A stretch of DNA of 64,000 bases from Pseudovibrio sp. M1P-2-3 (GTDB lineage Bacteria; Pseudomonadota; Alphaproteobacteria; Rhizobiales; Stappiaceae), in assembly GCF_031501865.1 (NCBI RefSeq), contig NZ_JARRCW010000002.1, positions 124,001 to 188,000 of the forward strand, given 5' to 3'. Shown here piece by piece: positions 38,979-48,120 of this stretch. The first letter of the stretch is position 1; the number at the start of each line of letters is the position of its first letter. The notes under the pieces are model-generated. The model ran no database searches. It had not been told where the DNA came from and worked only from the letters and a program-made list of their open reading frames with translations. The translations under genes and the position numbers were made by a program.

Positions 38979-40490
38979 CTATACTCCACTTTGTTGAGTA
39001 TAGTTCCATGGCAATAGCTCGTTAATACGATTGATCTTATGGTCTGCAATACGGTCAAGAACATAGGTAAGCCAAGCCTGCGGGTCGACCTTATTCAGCT
39101 TGGCAGTTTCAATGAGGGTGTAGGCGATAGCCATCGCCCTACCGCCCTTCTTAGAGCCGACAAACATCCAGTTTTTTCTTCCAAGGGCCACAGGTTTCAT
39201 TGCCCGCTCACAGCTGTTGTTGTCGATTTCCAGAAAACCATTATCCAGATAGGGCCGGACTTTCGGCAAACGGGTCAAGGCATAACGGATCGCTTTGGCA
39301 AGTGGAGACTTGCCCGAGATCTTTGGCAGCTGTGCGTGTAGCCACACTTCCAATTCATCCAGAACAGGTCTTGCATCTTGTTGACGAACGGCTTGCCGTT
39401 CCCCGGCGTGTTTCCCGCGAACTTTCTTCTCAATGGCGTAGAGTTTGGCGATTTTTAAGATCGCGTCTTGCGCTATAGCTGAACCGTTCGCTTGTTGGAT
39501 CTCTACAAATTTACGACGAATATGGGCCATACAAGCGACTTCTCGTGCCCGTTGTTCGCCAAAGACACCATTAAACCCCGCATACCCATCGGCATGAACA
39601 AAACCCTGATAGTTTTTCAAGTGCATTTGCGGATGTTCGCCCTTCCTATCAATCGTAAACTGATAGAATGCTGCAGGTGGCGCAGGCCCTGTCCAAGCCC
39701 GCTCATCACGTACATAGGCCCAGACCCTTGCGGTTTTGGTTCTCGATGTACCCGGTGCCAGGAGCTTGACCGGTGTGTCATCGGCAAAGAGCGCCTTGCC
39801 GGCTTGAACGTGTTTGCCAATGGCCTCGGCCAGAGGCTCCAGAAGGCATATCGATTGCCCCACCCAGCCTGCCAGAGTGGAACGGGACAGCTCCATCCCC
39901 TCACGGCCATAGATCTGGGATTGCCGGTAGAGCGGAAGGTGATCTCCGAATTTGCGCACCAGAACATGCGCCAGCAGGCCTGGTCCGGGGCGCCCTCGTT
40001 CAATAGGCCGCGATGGCAATGGGGCTTGTGTAAATGTCTCACAGCATGCGCAAGCTTTGCGGGGCCGCACAAGCCTGTTCACCACAAACCGTCCTGGAAT
40101 ATACTCCAGTTCTTCGGTAGTATCCTCGCCAAGTGTCTTCAGGGAGCCGCCTCAGCGCGCACATTCATCACCGGGCTCCAGAACCTGCGTGTTGCGTTGC
40201 AAGCTTTCGGGCAAAGACCAGCGCTTTGGTTTCGTTCTTTCCTCTTGGGTGACAACTGAATCATTCTCTTCAGGGACACTTGCAGCCAAAACCTCTTGAT
40301 GTTCAAGTGTCAGCAACAGCTGTTCAAGATTTTCTGACCGTGTCCCAAACCGGTGCCGATTGGCCCCATGCAGCTGATGTTGAAGTTGCTCTACCTTCAA
40401 GGAAAGCGCCTGCACCTCTTTGCTCAAAAGGGTTACGAGGCCTTTGAGTTCCCTCGGATTATCCGGCAAGTTGACAAGGACATTGAGCAT
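38979..40490 (-). pseudogene. tnpC: IS66 TnpC with in-frame TGA, copy 3
   Basis: Read through a single TGA at 40152-40154, this is a complete 503-codon IS66 transposase. It has an N-terminal coiled coil (KEVQALSLKVEQLQHQLHG), then LEPGDECAR, the stop, then [10 protein letters not shown] and [15 protein letters not shown] in the same frame. The catalytic core follows ([46 protein letters not shown]). The TGA stands where the second cysteine of a CxxC zinc knuckle is expected, one base change from TGC or TGT. The simplest reading is a nonsense mutation. It belongs to a different IS66 subgroup from the two other copies. Confidence 0.85.
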
Positions 40491-40570
40491 GGCAAACTTT
40501 TACCACACTCCACAGATACGCGGGTTATTAAAGCAGGATTTCCAACAGTAAATCTATGGAATTGAAAGGG

Positions 40571-40918
40571 TTAACCGTGTGTAAGCGGCTTCCATGTTGT
40601 CTGCGGCATACGCCAGTCAATTCCTTCTAAAAGGAGTGATAATTGTGATGCTGATAGACTGACCTTACCATCCTTAGCCGCGGGCCAGACAAAACTGCCG
40701 CGCTCCAATCTTTTGGAAAATAGACAACCGCCCTGTGTATCCCACCAGATGATCTTCAACAAATCGCCCCGTCGGCCGCGAAACACAAAAAGATGACCAC
40801 TGAACGGGTCTTCTTTTAAAATATTTTCCGCTCGGGCCGCCAAAGTATTAAAGCCACAACGCATATCTGTGATGCCTGCGGCCAGCCACACTCGTGTATT
40901 ACTGGGAACCGGAATCAT
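40571..40918 (-). CDS. tnpB: IS66 accessory protein TnpB, copy 3
   Basis: A 115-residue IS66 TnpB with [39 protein letters not shown] and [17 protein letters not shown] motifs (partly quoted). Its start overlaps the tnpA stop by four bases. Its C-terminus resembles the isolated tnpB remnant at 46371, showing that related elements occurred nearby. Confidence 0.92.
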   Translation of the reverse strand: MIPVPSNTRVWLAAGITDMRCGFNTLAARAENILKEDPFSGHLFVFRGRRGDLLKIIWWDTQGGCLFSKRLERGSFVWPAAKDGKVSLSASQLSLLLEGIDWRMPQTTWKPLTHG

Positions 40919-41295
40919 GTGGTGAGCCCCGCGAGAACTGCGGTAAGCTGCTGCTCGCTCAAACAGCCACTCAGGCGCACTTCATGTCCTGCAATCAACC
41001 TGATTTCCATCACCAACTCTGAGGTAGAGGTAGTAAAGTTCGGTGAGCATTCAGGAGCTGACTTCTCAAATGCAGTTGCGTTTTCAACGCTAACCGGGAC
41101 AAAGGCTGTAGATACAGGGGTATCAATGGCAGGCTTTGGGGAAGGATTATAACGTTTGTCCTTAAGCCAATTATAAAGACGCCCTTTGTTAAGCCCGTTT
41201 CTGCGGGCAACCTGGGCGATAGATTCAGGGGACGACAAAGCTTCCTCACAAACGGAGCGTTTTTCCTCTTCACTCCAATACGTCTTATTATTCAT
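40915..41295 (-). CDS. tnpA: IS66 TnpA, copy 3
   Basis: A 126-residue protein with an N-terminal helix-turn-helix ([31 protein letters not shown], about residues 18-48) and the conserved C-terminal segment [15 protein letters not shown]. It is the first gene of the third IS66 element, overlapping tnpB. Confidence 0.9.
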   Translation of the reverse strand: MNNKTYWSEEEKRSVCEEALSSPESIAQVARRNGLNKGRLYNWLKDKRYNPSPKPAIDTPVSTAFVPVSVENATAFEKSAPECSPNFTTSTSELVMEIRLIAGHEVRLSGCLSEQQLTAVLAGLTT

Positions 41296-41446
41296 GATTA
41301 TAAATCCAGTCCTGCATAATTAGATCAGGCCGAACTTAAACCACGAATTTCAAAGGCGTTAGGTCGGTCAGGCCAAACGCTCACCAGGTTGGTATAAGTT
41401 GCATGCTATAATATTTTATGGTGGGCAATGTAAGGTTAGATAGCCT

Positions 41447-42148
41447 ATGCGTAATTGTGACCCAAACACCCCAAATTATGTTCCGCCTCGTAACGAGTTC
41501 GAGTATCAACTCTGCCACATCTGGTCAGAAGTTCTTGGTCTTCAGAAGATCGGGGTAAATTCAAACTTTTTTCAAGTAGGTGGTGAATCCATTCATGCCA
41601 TTAAACTAGTAACACAAATTAATCAACAACTTGGTCGGCAACTAACTGTAGCAACAATTTTTAGACATCCCACGATTGCTACTCTAAGCGCGAGCCTTGC
41701 AGAGACTCAACACCAACCGCTCATTATTTCCAGAGCCCCTGACCAACCGCAGTACCCCCTATCCTTTGCTCAGGAGCGTCTATGGTTCATCGAGCAATAT
41801 GAAAGAGGGACTAGTGCCTATCATATGCCGATGCTTTTCCGTCTCTCCAATGAAGTGAACCATTCGGCCTTAAAAAGCAGCCTAGCATTGATTGTAAACA
41901 GACATGAGGTCTTGCGCACCTGCTTTGTTAAAGACACAGAAGGGACCTATTTTCAGAGAATCTGCGGAACCTCCTTTTCAATACCAGAGCATTTTATAGA
42001 GAATGGCTCGTGGGGCCACACTTTAAAAGATGTATTACATCAAACTTTCAATCTTGAGCATTTCCCTCCTATCCGTGCCGGGATTTACCATGTTAATGGG
42101 CAAGCCTATTTCGGGTCTGCTCCGGTAAGGGGCAGGATAGTACGCTAG
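41447..42148 (+). pseudogene. Truncated NRPS: carrier protein plus partial condensation domain
   Basis: A 233-residue fragment of a nonribosomal peptide synthetase. Residues about 12-85 are a peptidyl-carrier domain with the phosphopantetheine site FQVGGESIHAIKL (serine in GGES). From about 98 a condensation domain begins (YPLSFAQERLWFIEQYE, SALKSSLALIVNRHEVLRTCF). It breaks off near QAYFGSAPVRG, before the HHxxxDG catalytic motif, and the sequence changes to unrelated DNA. An in-frame stop lies two codons before the ATG. Adenylation domains and the rest of the synthetase are missing. The IS66 element just upstream probably took part in the deletion. Confidence 0.85.
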
Positions 42149-42309
42149 TGAAAGCTTTCGACTAAAGCTTCACGGTGAAAGATAGCAAAGATTTCATTTT
42201 GATCGGTTTTGCGTACCGGTCGGATCGCTACACTTGGATTGTCGTTGAAAATAGAATAGACGCCTGATCTTAGGCGGCACGACAATGTGAATGTGCTATC
42301 TACTTCACC

Positions 42310-43395
42310 ATGCTTTTCGATATCCCCGATCACGATACCCTTTACAAGGCGCTTTTGGCCCGTGACGCTGCCTATGACGGTCAGGTCTATGTCTGCGTTT
42401 CTTCTACCGACGTATTTTGCCGGTTGACCTGCCCAGCCCGTAAACCCAAGCAAGAAAATTGCACATTCTACGAAACCGTCGGAGAATGTATTGAAGCAGG
42501 ATATCGCGCATGCAAGCGCTGCCATCCTCTACAACCCATGGCGTTAGCAGATCCCGCGATTGCAGCACTTTTGGCTGCATTGGACGAGCGCCCGGACTAT
42601 CGCTGGCGCGAAGGCGATATCGAACGTATGGGCTTCGAACTTTCCACAGTCCGGCGGAGCTTTAAACGCCAATTCGGGATGACATTTCTGGAAATGGCGC
42701 GTCAGAGGCGGCTCAGGGATGGGTTTGAGACAATCGCAAAGGGTGGATCGGTGATCGAAGGCCAAATTAATGCAGGATTTGACTCTCCTAGTGCGTTTCG
42801 AACAGCCTTTCTAAAGCTGATGGGGAAGGCACCTGGCAATTTGTCCTCGGACCCGTTGCTATTGGCTGACTGGATCCCTACGCCGCTTGGCGACATGATC
42901 TCTGTCAGCAGCAAATCACAACTACATCTTCTTGAGTTCTTTGACCGTCGAGCATTACCAAAGGAGCTTGGTCGGCTTGACATGTTCACCAAGGGGCGCC
43001 TAGGCATCGGAAGAATGCCGCCGTCAGAGCAGATCAAAGAGGAACTGACGGCTTTCTTCACTGGAGCATCGTCAGATTTTCAAACTCCGCTAGCTTATCA
43101 TGGATCGGATTTCAGCGGTGCGGTTTGGGATTCGTTGAGACAGATATCGGCGGGGCAAACACGCAGTTATTCAGACATTGCCGCAAGTATTGGCCGTCCT
43201 TCCGCGGTTCGTGCTGTGGCCCGCGCGAACGGAGCTAACCAGATCGCTTTGGTCATTCCATGCCATCGTGTCATCGGTTCAGACGGATCACTGACAGGTT
43301 ATGGCGGGGGGCTTTGGCGCAAACAAAAGCTCTTGGAGATTGAACGGCAATATCTGCCAAAAAACACGAAGGGAAACCACCATGTCTCAAGCTGA
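42310..43395 (+). CDS. ada: Ada: methylphosphotriester/O6-methylguanine-DNA methyltransferase and regulator
   Basis: A 361-residue complete Ada. The N-terminal zinc domain has C37 (VFCRLTC), C41, C68 and C71 (CKRC), the first being the acceptor for phosphotriester methyl groups. An AraC-type helix-turn-helix region lies at about 85-178 (DIERMGFELSTVRRSFKRQFG, AGFDSPSAFRTAF; partly quoted). The C-terminal methyltransferase has the acceptor cysteine in PCHRV (C318). Its start matches the usual Ada N-terminus (MLFDIPDHDTLYKALLARD). The next gene overlaps its end by 14 bases. It repairs alkylated DNA and activates its own regulon. It appears intact amid mobile DNA. Confidence 0.95.
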   Translation: MLFDIPDHDTLYKALLARDAAYDGQVYVCVSSTDVFCRLTCPARKPKQENCTFYETVGECIEAGYRACKRCHPLQPMALADPAIAALLAALDERPDYRWREGDIERMGFELSTVRRSFKRQFGMTFLEMARQRRLRDGFETIAKGGSVIEGQINAGFDSPSAFRTAFLKLMGKAPGNLSSDPLLLADWIPTPLGDMISVSSKSQLHLLEFFDRRALPKELGRLDMFTKGRLGIGRMPPSEQIKEELTAFFTGASSDFQTPLAYHGSDFSGAVWDSLRQISAGQTRSYSDIAASIGRPSAVRAVARANGANQIALVIPCHRVIGSDGSLTGYGGGLWRKQKLLEIERQYLPKNTKGNHHVSS

Positions 43396-44140
43396 AAAGG
43401 CATCTCACTTCACAGGTCTGCATAAAAAAGGCAGCCCGGTTGTGCTCTACAATATTTGGGATGCAGGAGGAGCGAAAACATTGAAAGATGAAGGAGTTGC
43501 CGCCGTGGCGACAGGAAGCTGGTCCATTGCAGCCGCTCATGGTTATGACGATGGAGAAGCCATTCCTATGGACTTCTTTTTGAGCATTGTTGAGCGTATA
43601 TGCGCCACGGTAGATTTGCCTGTGACTGTGGATTTCGAAGGTGGGTATGCGACTGAACCTGCCGAGGTCGCCGAAAATGCCCGAAAAATTATTCGAGCCG
43701 GGGCCGTCGGGATCAATTTCGAAGACAGGATCGTCAAGGGCGAGGGGCTTCATTCAATCTCAACTCAGGTAGCGCGTATCAGGGCAATCAAATCTGTAGC
43801 CGCTGAAGAAGGCGTCCCTCTCTTTCTGAACGCGAGGACAGACCTGTTCCTTGGCTCAGATCCTGCCACGCACGGAGACAGTCTAGCGGAGGCGCTGCAG
43901 CGCGAAGCAGCTTATGCTGATGGAGGTGCAGATTGCTTTTTCGTGCCGGGACTAACAGAAATTGGACTGATTTCACGCGTTGTCGACACTGCGAAATTAC
44001 CAGTGAACGTCATGATGATGGGAGATCTTAGGTCGATCAAAGACGTGGCTGCCTTAGGTGTATCCAGAGCGAGCTATGGCCCCGGACCCTACCTACAGTT
44101 CCTTGCTGATCTCAAGAAAGCTCATGCAGATATTTCTTAG
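43382..44140 (+). CDS. PEP mutase/isocitrate lyase-family protein
   Basis: A 252-residue TIM-barrel protein from the ATG at 43382 (MSQAEKAS), overlapping the end of ada by 14 bases. Family features are LYNIWDAGGAK, ATGSWSIA, VDFEGGYA (D84, metal-binding region) and INFEDR (E114/D115). The KKCG-type catalytic loop of isocitrate lyase is absent. This is the group often annotated as oxaloacetate decarboxylase, methylisocitrate-lyase-like or phosphonomutase; the exact C-C or P-C reaction cannot be told from the sequence. Coupling to ada is commonly seen as an Ada-regulon layout, but its role in alkylation damage is unclear. Confidence 0.85.
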   Translation: MSQAEKASHFTGLHKKGSPVVLYNIWDAGGAKTLKDEGVAAVATGSWSIAAAHGYDDGEAIPMDFFLSIVERICATVDLPVTVDFEGGYATEPAEVAENARKIIRAGAVGINFEDRIVKGEGLHSISTQVARIRAIKSVAAEEGVPLFLNARTDLFLGSDPATHGDSLAEALQREAAYADGGADCFFVPGLTEIGLISRVVDTAKLPVNVMMMGDLRSIKDVAALGVSRASYGPGPYLQFLADLKKAHADIS

Positions 44141-44195
44141 TGGGATTTGCTGTTCGTGTTCGCAAAGCAATCATTAGTGTAGTCGTGGAGAGACT

Positions 44196-44777
44196 TTACT
44201 TTGGTTCACTGTTTCGCTTCAGGGTCCGATAGACCGTCGGCCGGGATACTGAGAAAACCTCTGCTAAATCGCTGATGGAGTAATCGTCAGTAGCACGCAT
44301 GCGGCAGAGTTCCTTTTGTTGCTTTTTGGAAAGCTTGGGCTGTTTGCCACGTAATTTACCTTTGGCGCGGGCAATAGCCATACCCTCACGGGTACGCATG
44401 CGGATAAGATCAGCCTCGAATTCGGCAAAAGTGGCGAGGATGTTGAAGAACATCTTCCCCATTGGGTCGGCTGGGTCGTAGATCGTCGCCCCGAGCGCCA
44501 GCTTCACGCCCTTTACTTCGAGCTGGCGGGCGATTTCACGGGCATCGGGAACGGATCGGGCAAGGCGGTCCAGTTTAGAAACAACAAGTGTATCTCCCGG
44601 ACGCACAGCTGCAAGCGCCTGATCCAGGCCTGGACGATGACGATTAGTGCCGGTCAACCCATGATCGATATAGATGCGATCTTCAGCAACACCAAGGGCA
44701 ATTAGTGCCTGATGCTGCACTGATAGATCCTGTTTATCGGTAGAACACCGCGCATATCCAAAGAGTATCGGTTCCAT
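44196..44777 (-). CDS. tnpR: Tn3-type serine resolvase
   Basis: A 193-residue serine recombinase. The start is chosen at MEPILFGYARCSTDKQD, which places the catalytic serine at S12; longer starts add residues not typical of the family. It shows YARCSTDKQDLSVQ, the arginine-rich VVSKLDRLARSVPDA and MGKMFFNILATFAEFEADLI, with a C-terminal helix-turn-helix (DYSISDLAEVFSVSRPTVYRTL). It resolves cointegrates in Tn3 transposition. The divergent tnpA remnant lies 160 bases away, and the gap should hold the res site. Confidence 0.93.
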   Translation of the reverse strand: MEPILFGYARCSTDKQDLSVQHQALIALGVAEDRIYIDHGLTGTNRHRPGLDQALAAVRPGDTLVVSKLDRLARSVPDAREIARQLEVKGVKLALGATIYDPADPMGKMFFNILATFAEFEADLIRMRTREGMAIARAKGKLRGKQPKLSKKQQKELCRMRATDDYSISDLAEVFSVSRPTVYRTLKRNSEPK

Positions 44778-44939
44778 GAGAAGAGTGTACGAATAGGGTG
44801 CCTCTTTTGAAATCATTATCGTACCACCTAAGTGAGACGATGGTATTCCTGATTTTTAAGGGTATGCGGATTGCATCTCAAACGTCCGCTGAACGATCCT
44901 CTTACGGACACTGCTGGCTGCATAGGACAGGATAGTAAC

Positions 44940-45211
44940 TTGCCAAGACGACAGATTCTGAGTGACCGACAGCGCGCAGCTCTCTTTGATCTTCCGACCG
45001 ATGAGCAAACGCTGCTTCGCTATTACACATTAGCTGATGATGATATCCAACAGATTCAGTTACGCCGTCGGCCTCAGAACAAATTTGGCTTTGCCTTGCA
45101 ACTATGTGCATTCAGATATCCAGGCCGCCTTCTTTCACCTGGAGAGGTCATTCCGGCTGAGATTACTGAGTTCATAGCAGCCCAGCTTGGCATTAATCCC
45201 ACCGCACTAAT
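44940..45211 (+). pseudogene. tnpA: Tn3-family transposase TnpA, 5' fragment
   Basis: Starting at a TTG (44940) after AGGACAGGATAG, the frame reads (M)PRRQILSDRQRAALF, LRYYTLADDDIQQIQLRRR, NKFGFALQLCAFRYPGRLL: the N-terminal domain of Tn3-family transposases. It stops after about 90 codons, where an IS481-type element begins at 45212. The continuation is not found on the other side of that element within the window, so most of tnpA is deleted. Confidence 0.88.
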
Positions 45212-46196
45212 TGTTAAGTCCCGCGAGGAGATGGTTAGGCTGTTTTATGAACCTGTCTGGCTCGTTTGTCCATTGTTTGGTAATGTATTCAAAGGGTGTT
45301 TGTCCTTTGAGAGCCTTGAGGCGTTTGGCGAAGTTATAAGCCTGTATGAACGTTTCCAGATGAGTGCGCAGCTGGTTGTGTGTCTGGTAATAATAGCGTC
45401 GAACCGTGGCCTCTTTGATGGTGCGGTTCATACGTTCGACCTGACCGTTGGTCCAGGGATGGGCCGGTTTCGTTAGCCGGTGGTCAATATCATTTTGAGC
45501 GCAGGCCAGAACAAAAGCATGGCATCGAAACCGCTGACCGGTCGCGAGCATACGCTTCACGTCCTGAGCATTCCAACTGTCGCCTTTGGGATCGGTGAAA
45601 TGGGTCCCGTTGTCGGTCAGCACGGTGTGGACTTTATAAGGTACAGTCATGATGAGGTTGCGAAGAAAGTTGCCAGCAATCCTTCTGGTGGCTTTCTCAT
45701 GCAGTTCCACAAAGGCAAACTTCGACGTTCTATCAATGGCAACGAACAAATAAAGCTTGCCTTCCGCAGTTCGCACCTCCGCGATATCGATGTGAAAGTA
45801 ACCGATCGGATAGGCTTTGAAAGGTTTTTTGGTCTTGTTCTTATCTGGGGCTGGCAGACGCGAAATCCCGTGGCGCTGGAATAGACGGTGGAGGGATGAG
45901 CGGGTCAACTTCGGGATCGTTTCCTGCAGAGCATAAAGGCAGTCATCCAGCGCGAGTAAAGAGTGCTTGCGAAAAGCAATACACGCAACCTCTTCAGCCA
46001 CAGTAAGAACGGTAGAGCGAGGATTTTTCCGGCCCATAGGTTGATCTTCTACGCTGCTAAGTTTTTTCCACTTCATAACCGTTTTGGGATTGATGTTATA
46101 TCGGATACTCAGCTCTTTGATTGTTGCATCCGATTTTTGGATGGCCGATCGAACCGCGTGAGTAGTCGTGGCGCTGCCGTGTAATACCTGTCCCAT
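45207..46196 (-). CDS. IS481-family DDE transposase
   Basis: A 329-residue transposase with an N-terminal helix-turn-helix (TIKELSIRYNINPKTVMKWKK) and an rve integrase core. The core shows YFHIDIAEVR (first Asp), VLTDNGTHF (second Asp) and HPWTNGQVERMNRTIKEA (catalytic Glu). It looks intact. Its stop codon at 45207-45209 lies just outside the inverted repeat, so the host sequence supplies the last codons. Confidence 0.92.
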   Translation of the reverse strand: MGQVLHGSATTTHAVRSAIQKSDATIKELSIRYNINPKTVMKWKKLSSVEDQPMGRKNPRSTVLTVAEEVACIAFRKHSLLALDDCLYALQETIPKLTRSSLHRLFQRHGISRLPAPDKNKTKKPFKAYPIGYFHIDIAEVRTAEGKLYLFVAIDRTSKFAFVELHEKATRRIAGNFLRNLIMTVPYKVHTVLTDNGTHFTDPKGDSWNAQDVKRMLATGQRFRCHAFVLACAQNDIDHRLTKPAHPWTNGQVERMNRTIKEATVRRYYYQTHNQLRTHLETFIQAYNFAKRLKALKGQTPFEYITKQWTNEPDRFIKQPNHLLAGLNN

Positions 46197-46258
46197 AGCC
46201 CCTCCTTACAAGATGGTGTCAACGATAAACTGATTCCATCTTCTCGCGGGACTAAACA
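45212..46258 (-). mobile_element. IS481-family element with terminal inverted repeats
   Basis: The left end TGTTAAGTCCCGCGAG (from 45212) and the right end (to 46258, reading TGTTTAGTCCCGCGAG on the minus strand) are inverted repeats with one mismatch, continuing as GAGATGG / AAGATGG. This defines an element of about 1,047 bp around the transposase gene. No clear target duplication flanks it, and tnpA does not resume beyond 46258, so the insertion was followed by a deletion. Confidence 0.85.
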
Positions 46259-46370
46259 ATCGGGCAGGTTTTGAAGGTCGAAAAACATACCAATCTTCTA
46301 GCATAGGGACGTGAATATTGCGCCTGAAAAGACAGGTGCATCAGCATAAAACCCCAAGGAATTTAGTCAG

Positions 46371-46526
46371 TTAGCCACTGATGAGCGGCCGCCATGTTTT
46401 TAGCGGCTGCCGCCAGTCAATCCCCTCCAGCAACATGGCAAGCTGGGCGGGGGAGAGGCTGACTTTGCCTTGCTTGGCTGCTGGCCATACAAAATAGCCT
46501 CGCTCCAGTCTTTTGCAGAAAAGACA
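46371..46526 (-). pseudogene. tnpB: IS66 tnpB 3' fragment
   Basis: About 50 C-terminal codons of an IS66 TnpB (LFCKRLERGYFVWPAAKQG, LEGIDWRQPLKTWRPL). They closely match the C-terminus of the TnpB encoded at 40571-40918. The 5' part is cut by the IS110-type element that starts next to it. Confidence 0.82.
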
Positions 46527-46540
46527 AGTATCCGTCTTGG

Positions 46541-47476
46541 TCAAGCCGTTTTTGGTTGCCATTGCCGGTCCGCTTTTATGAGAGCGTTTGCCAGTTCGAT
46601 TAGCTTACGCATGAGAGCTATTATGGCGATTTTGGGAGGCTTACCAGCCGCTCGCATCTGGTTGTATTTGGCTTTCAGGTCTGGATTATAACGGCTGGCA
46701 ACAACGGCAGGCATGTAGAGTGCATCGCGTACCGGCTTGCGCCCTGCTTGAATAAAAGCAGCGCCCCGCCAGCGTCCTGACTGGCGGGTCATGGGGGCCA
46801 GCCCCGCCAGAGCAGCGGCCTGTTTACGGGATAATTGTCCAAGCTCTGGCATTTCAATCACCAGCGCCGCGACGGCGACCTGTCCCAGCCCGGGAATAGA
46901 GTGTAAAATCTTTGCTGCCCGCGCCCTTTGAGGGCTCTGCTCAATTTGCTTTTGAGTTTCGGCGTTAAGGGCCTCCAATTGCTTTCGCACGAGTTTCAGG
47001 CGTTGCTGTGTCTGTTTGCGAACCAGGTTCACCCGTTGTGTTTTCAACCGGTTCTCCAGTTGCGTGGCTTCTTTTACAAGAGCTTGACGTGCAACGCGTA
47101 TCTCTTTGAGATGACATAGGCTTGCATCGACTGGCTTGTCTGGTTCCAACTGGAAATCCTGCCCCATTTGGGCCAGCAGGCGCGCATCAATCCGGTCCGT
47201 CTTCGCCCTCTTGCCTTTGGCCTGTGCAAACCGGCGTGCTTGCCATGGGTTAACTTTGCTCAGAGGATAGGAACCCGACAATGCCAACTCAAAAGCGCCG
47301 TGATAAGAACCTGTGGGTTCAAAAATAATTCGAGCGACAGGCAGGCCTTTCAGCCAGCTTTTTAACTGTCTGTACCCTGCAGCTGTATTGGTAAACTGCT
47401 TACTCTGCTCATCCGGCAGGCAGTACACATCAAGATGGTCTTTCGAAATATCGACACCAATGGTAACCTCAGACAT
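46541..47476 (-). CDS. IS110-family transposase (second type)
   Basis: A 311-residue DEDD transposase unrelated in detail to the copy at 34879. The catalytic acids are D9 (GVDISKDH), E53 (FEPTGSYH), D94 and D97 (KTDRIDARLL). The C-terminal domain reads HSIPGLGQVAVAALVIEMPEL and LAGLAPMTRQSGRWRG. It is intact and interrupts an IS66 tnpB gene. Confidence 0.92.
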   Translation of the reverse strand: MSEVTIGVDISKDHLDVYCLPDEQSKQFTNTAAGYRQLKSWLKGLPVARIIFEPTGSYHGAFELALSGSYPLSKVNPWQARRFAQAKGKRAKTDRIDARLLAQMGQDFQLEPDKPVDASLCHLKEIRVARQALVKEATQLENRLKTQRVNLVRKQTQQRLKLVRKQLEALNAETQKQIEQSPQRARAAKILHSIPGLGQVAVAALVIEMPELGQLSRKQAAALAGLAPMTRQSGRWRGAAFIQAGRKPVRDALYMPAVVASRYNPDLKAKYNQMRAAGKPPKIAIIALMRKLIELANALIKADRQWQPKTA

Positions 47477-48120
47477 CTTCGCAAGTATCCTATGCTTGTC
47501 GTGCAGAGCTTTGGGCTGCTGCGTATCCGTTCAGGCCTGTTGCGAAGACGGTGGCCGATCATACTCTAAAACGGTCCCTTGTGACCTAGCGCGTCCCGAT
47601 CCGACCACCGCCACTGCCCTCCCGACTCAATACGGTGGCCATTGGCCTATATTCGCAGAAGACACTAAAAAGCATAAGACAAGCGCGTTCCGTTTGATTG
47701 GGTTCAATCAAACGACAAGAATTCGCTCAAAATAAATAAGTTAGAGTGCACAGCGTGAATGCGAATGAACGCGATGTGCTTTAACATTGGATTTCATTCG
47801 ATCCGTTCCGCATGATCAATTTAGGCGGACTATATTTTAGGTGTTTCAAACCTGTAAGGTCGGGCAGACCGGACGGACACCCAGTTTCTCATATTCATTT
47901 TTAATAGTTACATAACTGGGCAACACATTTGTCATTAAGAACGTCCTGATGGCCTGGTTTTGTGATTTATGGCTTTGTGTTTCGATCAGTTTCAAGAGCG
48001 CCCAATATCCAAAAATATTATTGAGCATTCGACGGGGCGGTATTTTTAATGCAGGACTTTAAAATAGACAATAAATCAGCCTAAACAAGAGCTTAGAAAT
48101 GAAATATGGAACATATAATT
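47477..48120. other. Gene-free stretch between IS110 and amidohydrolase
   Basis: No supported gene was found. The first part probably contains the IS110 upstream end. A small hairpin-like sequence (TTTGATTGGGTTCAATCAAA) lies near 47693-47712. The remainder shows no recognisable domain on either strand. Confidence 0.45.

Noticed and set aside
42145-42309. Minus-strand frame ending VAIRPVRKTDQNEIF before ada
   Set aside because: It reads like the tail of a real protein but runs into the ada coding region antisense and has no start or recognisable domain; at most a gene remnant.
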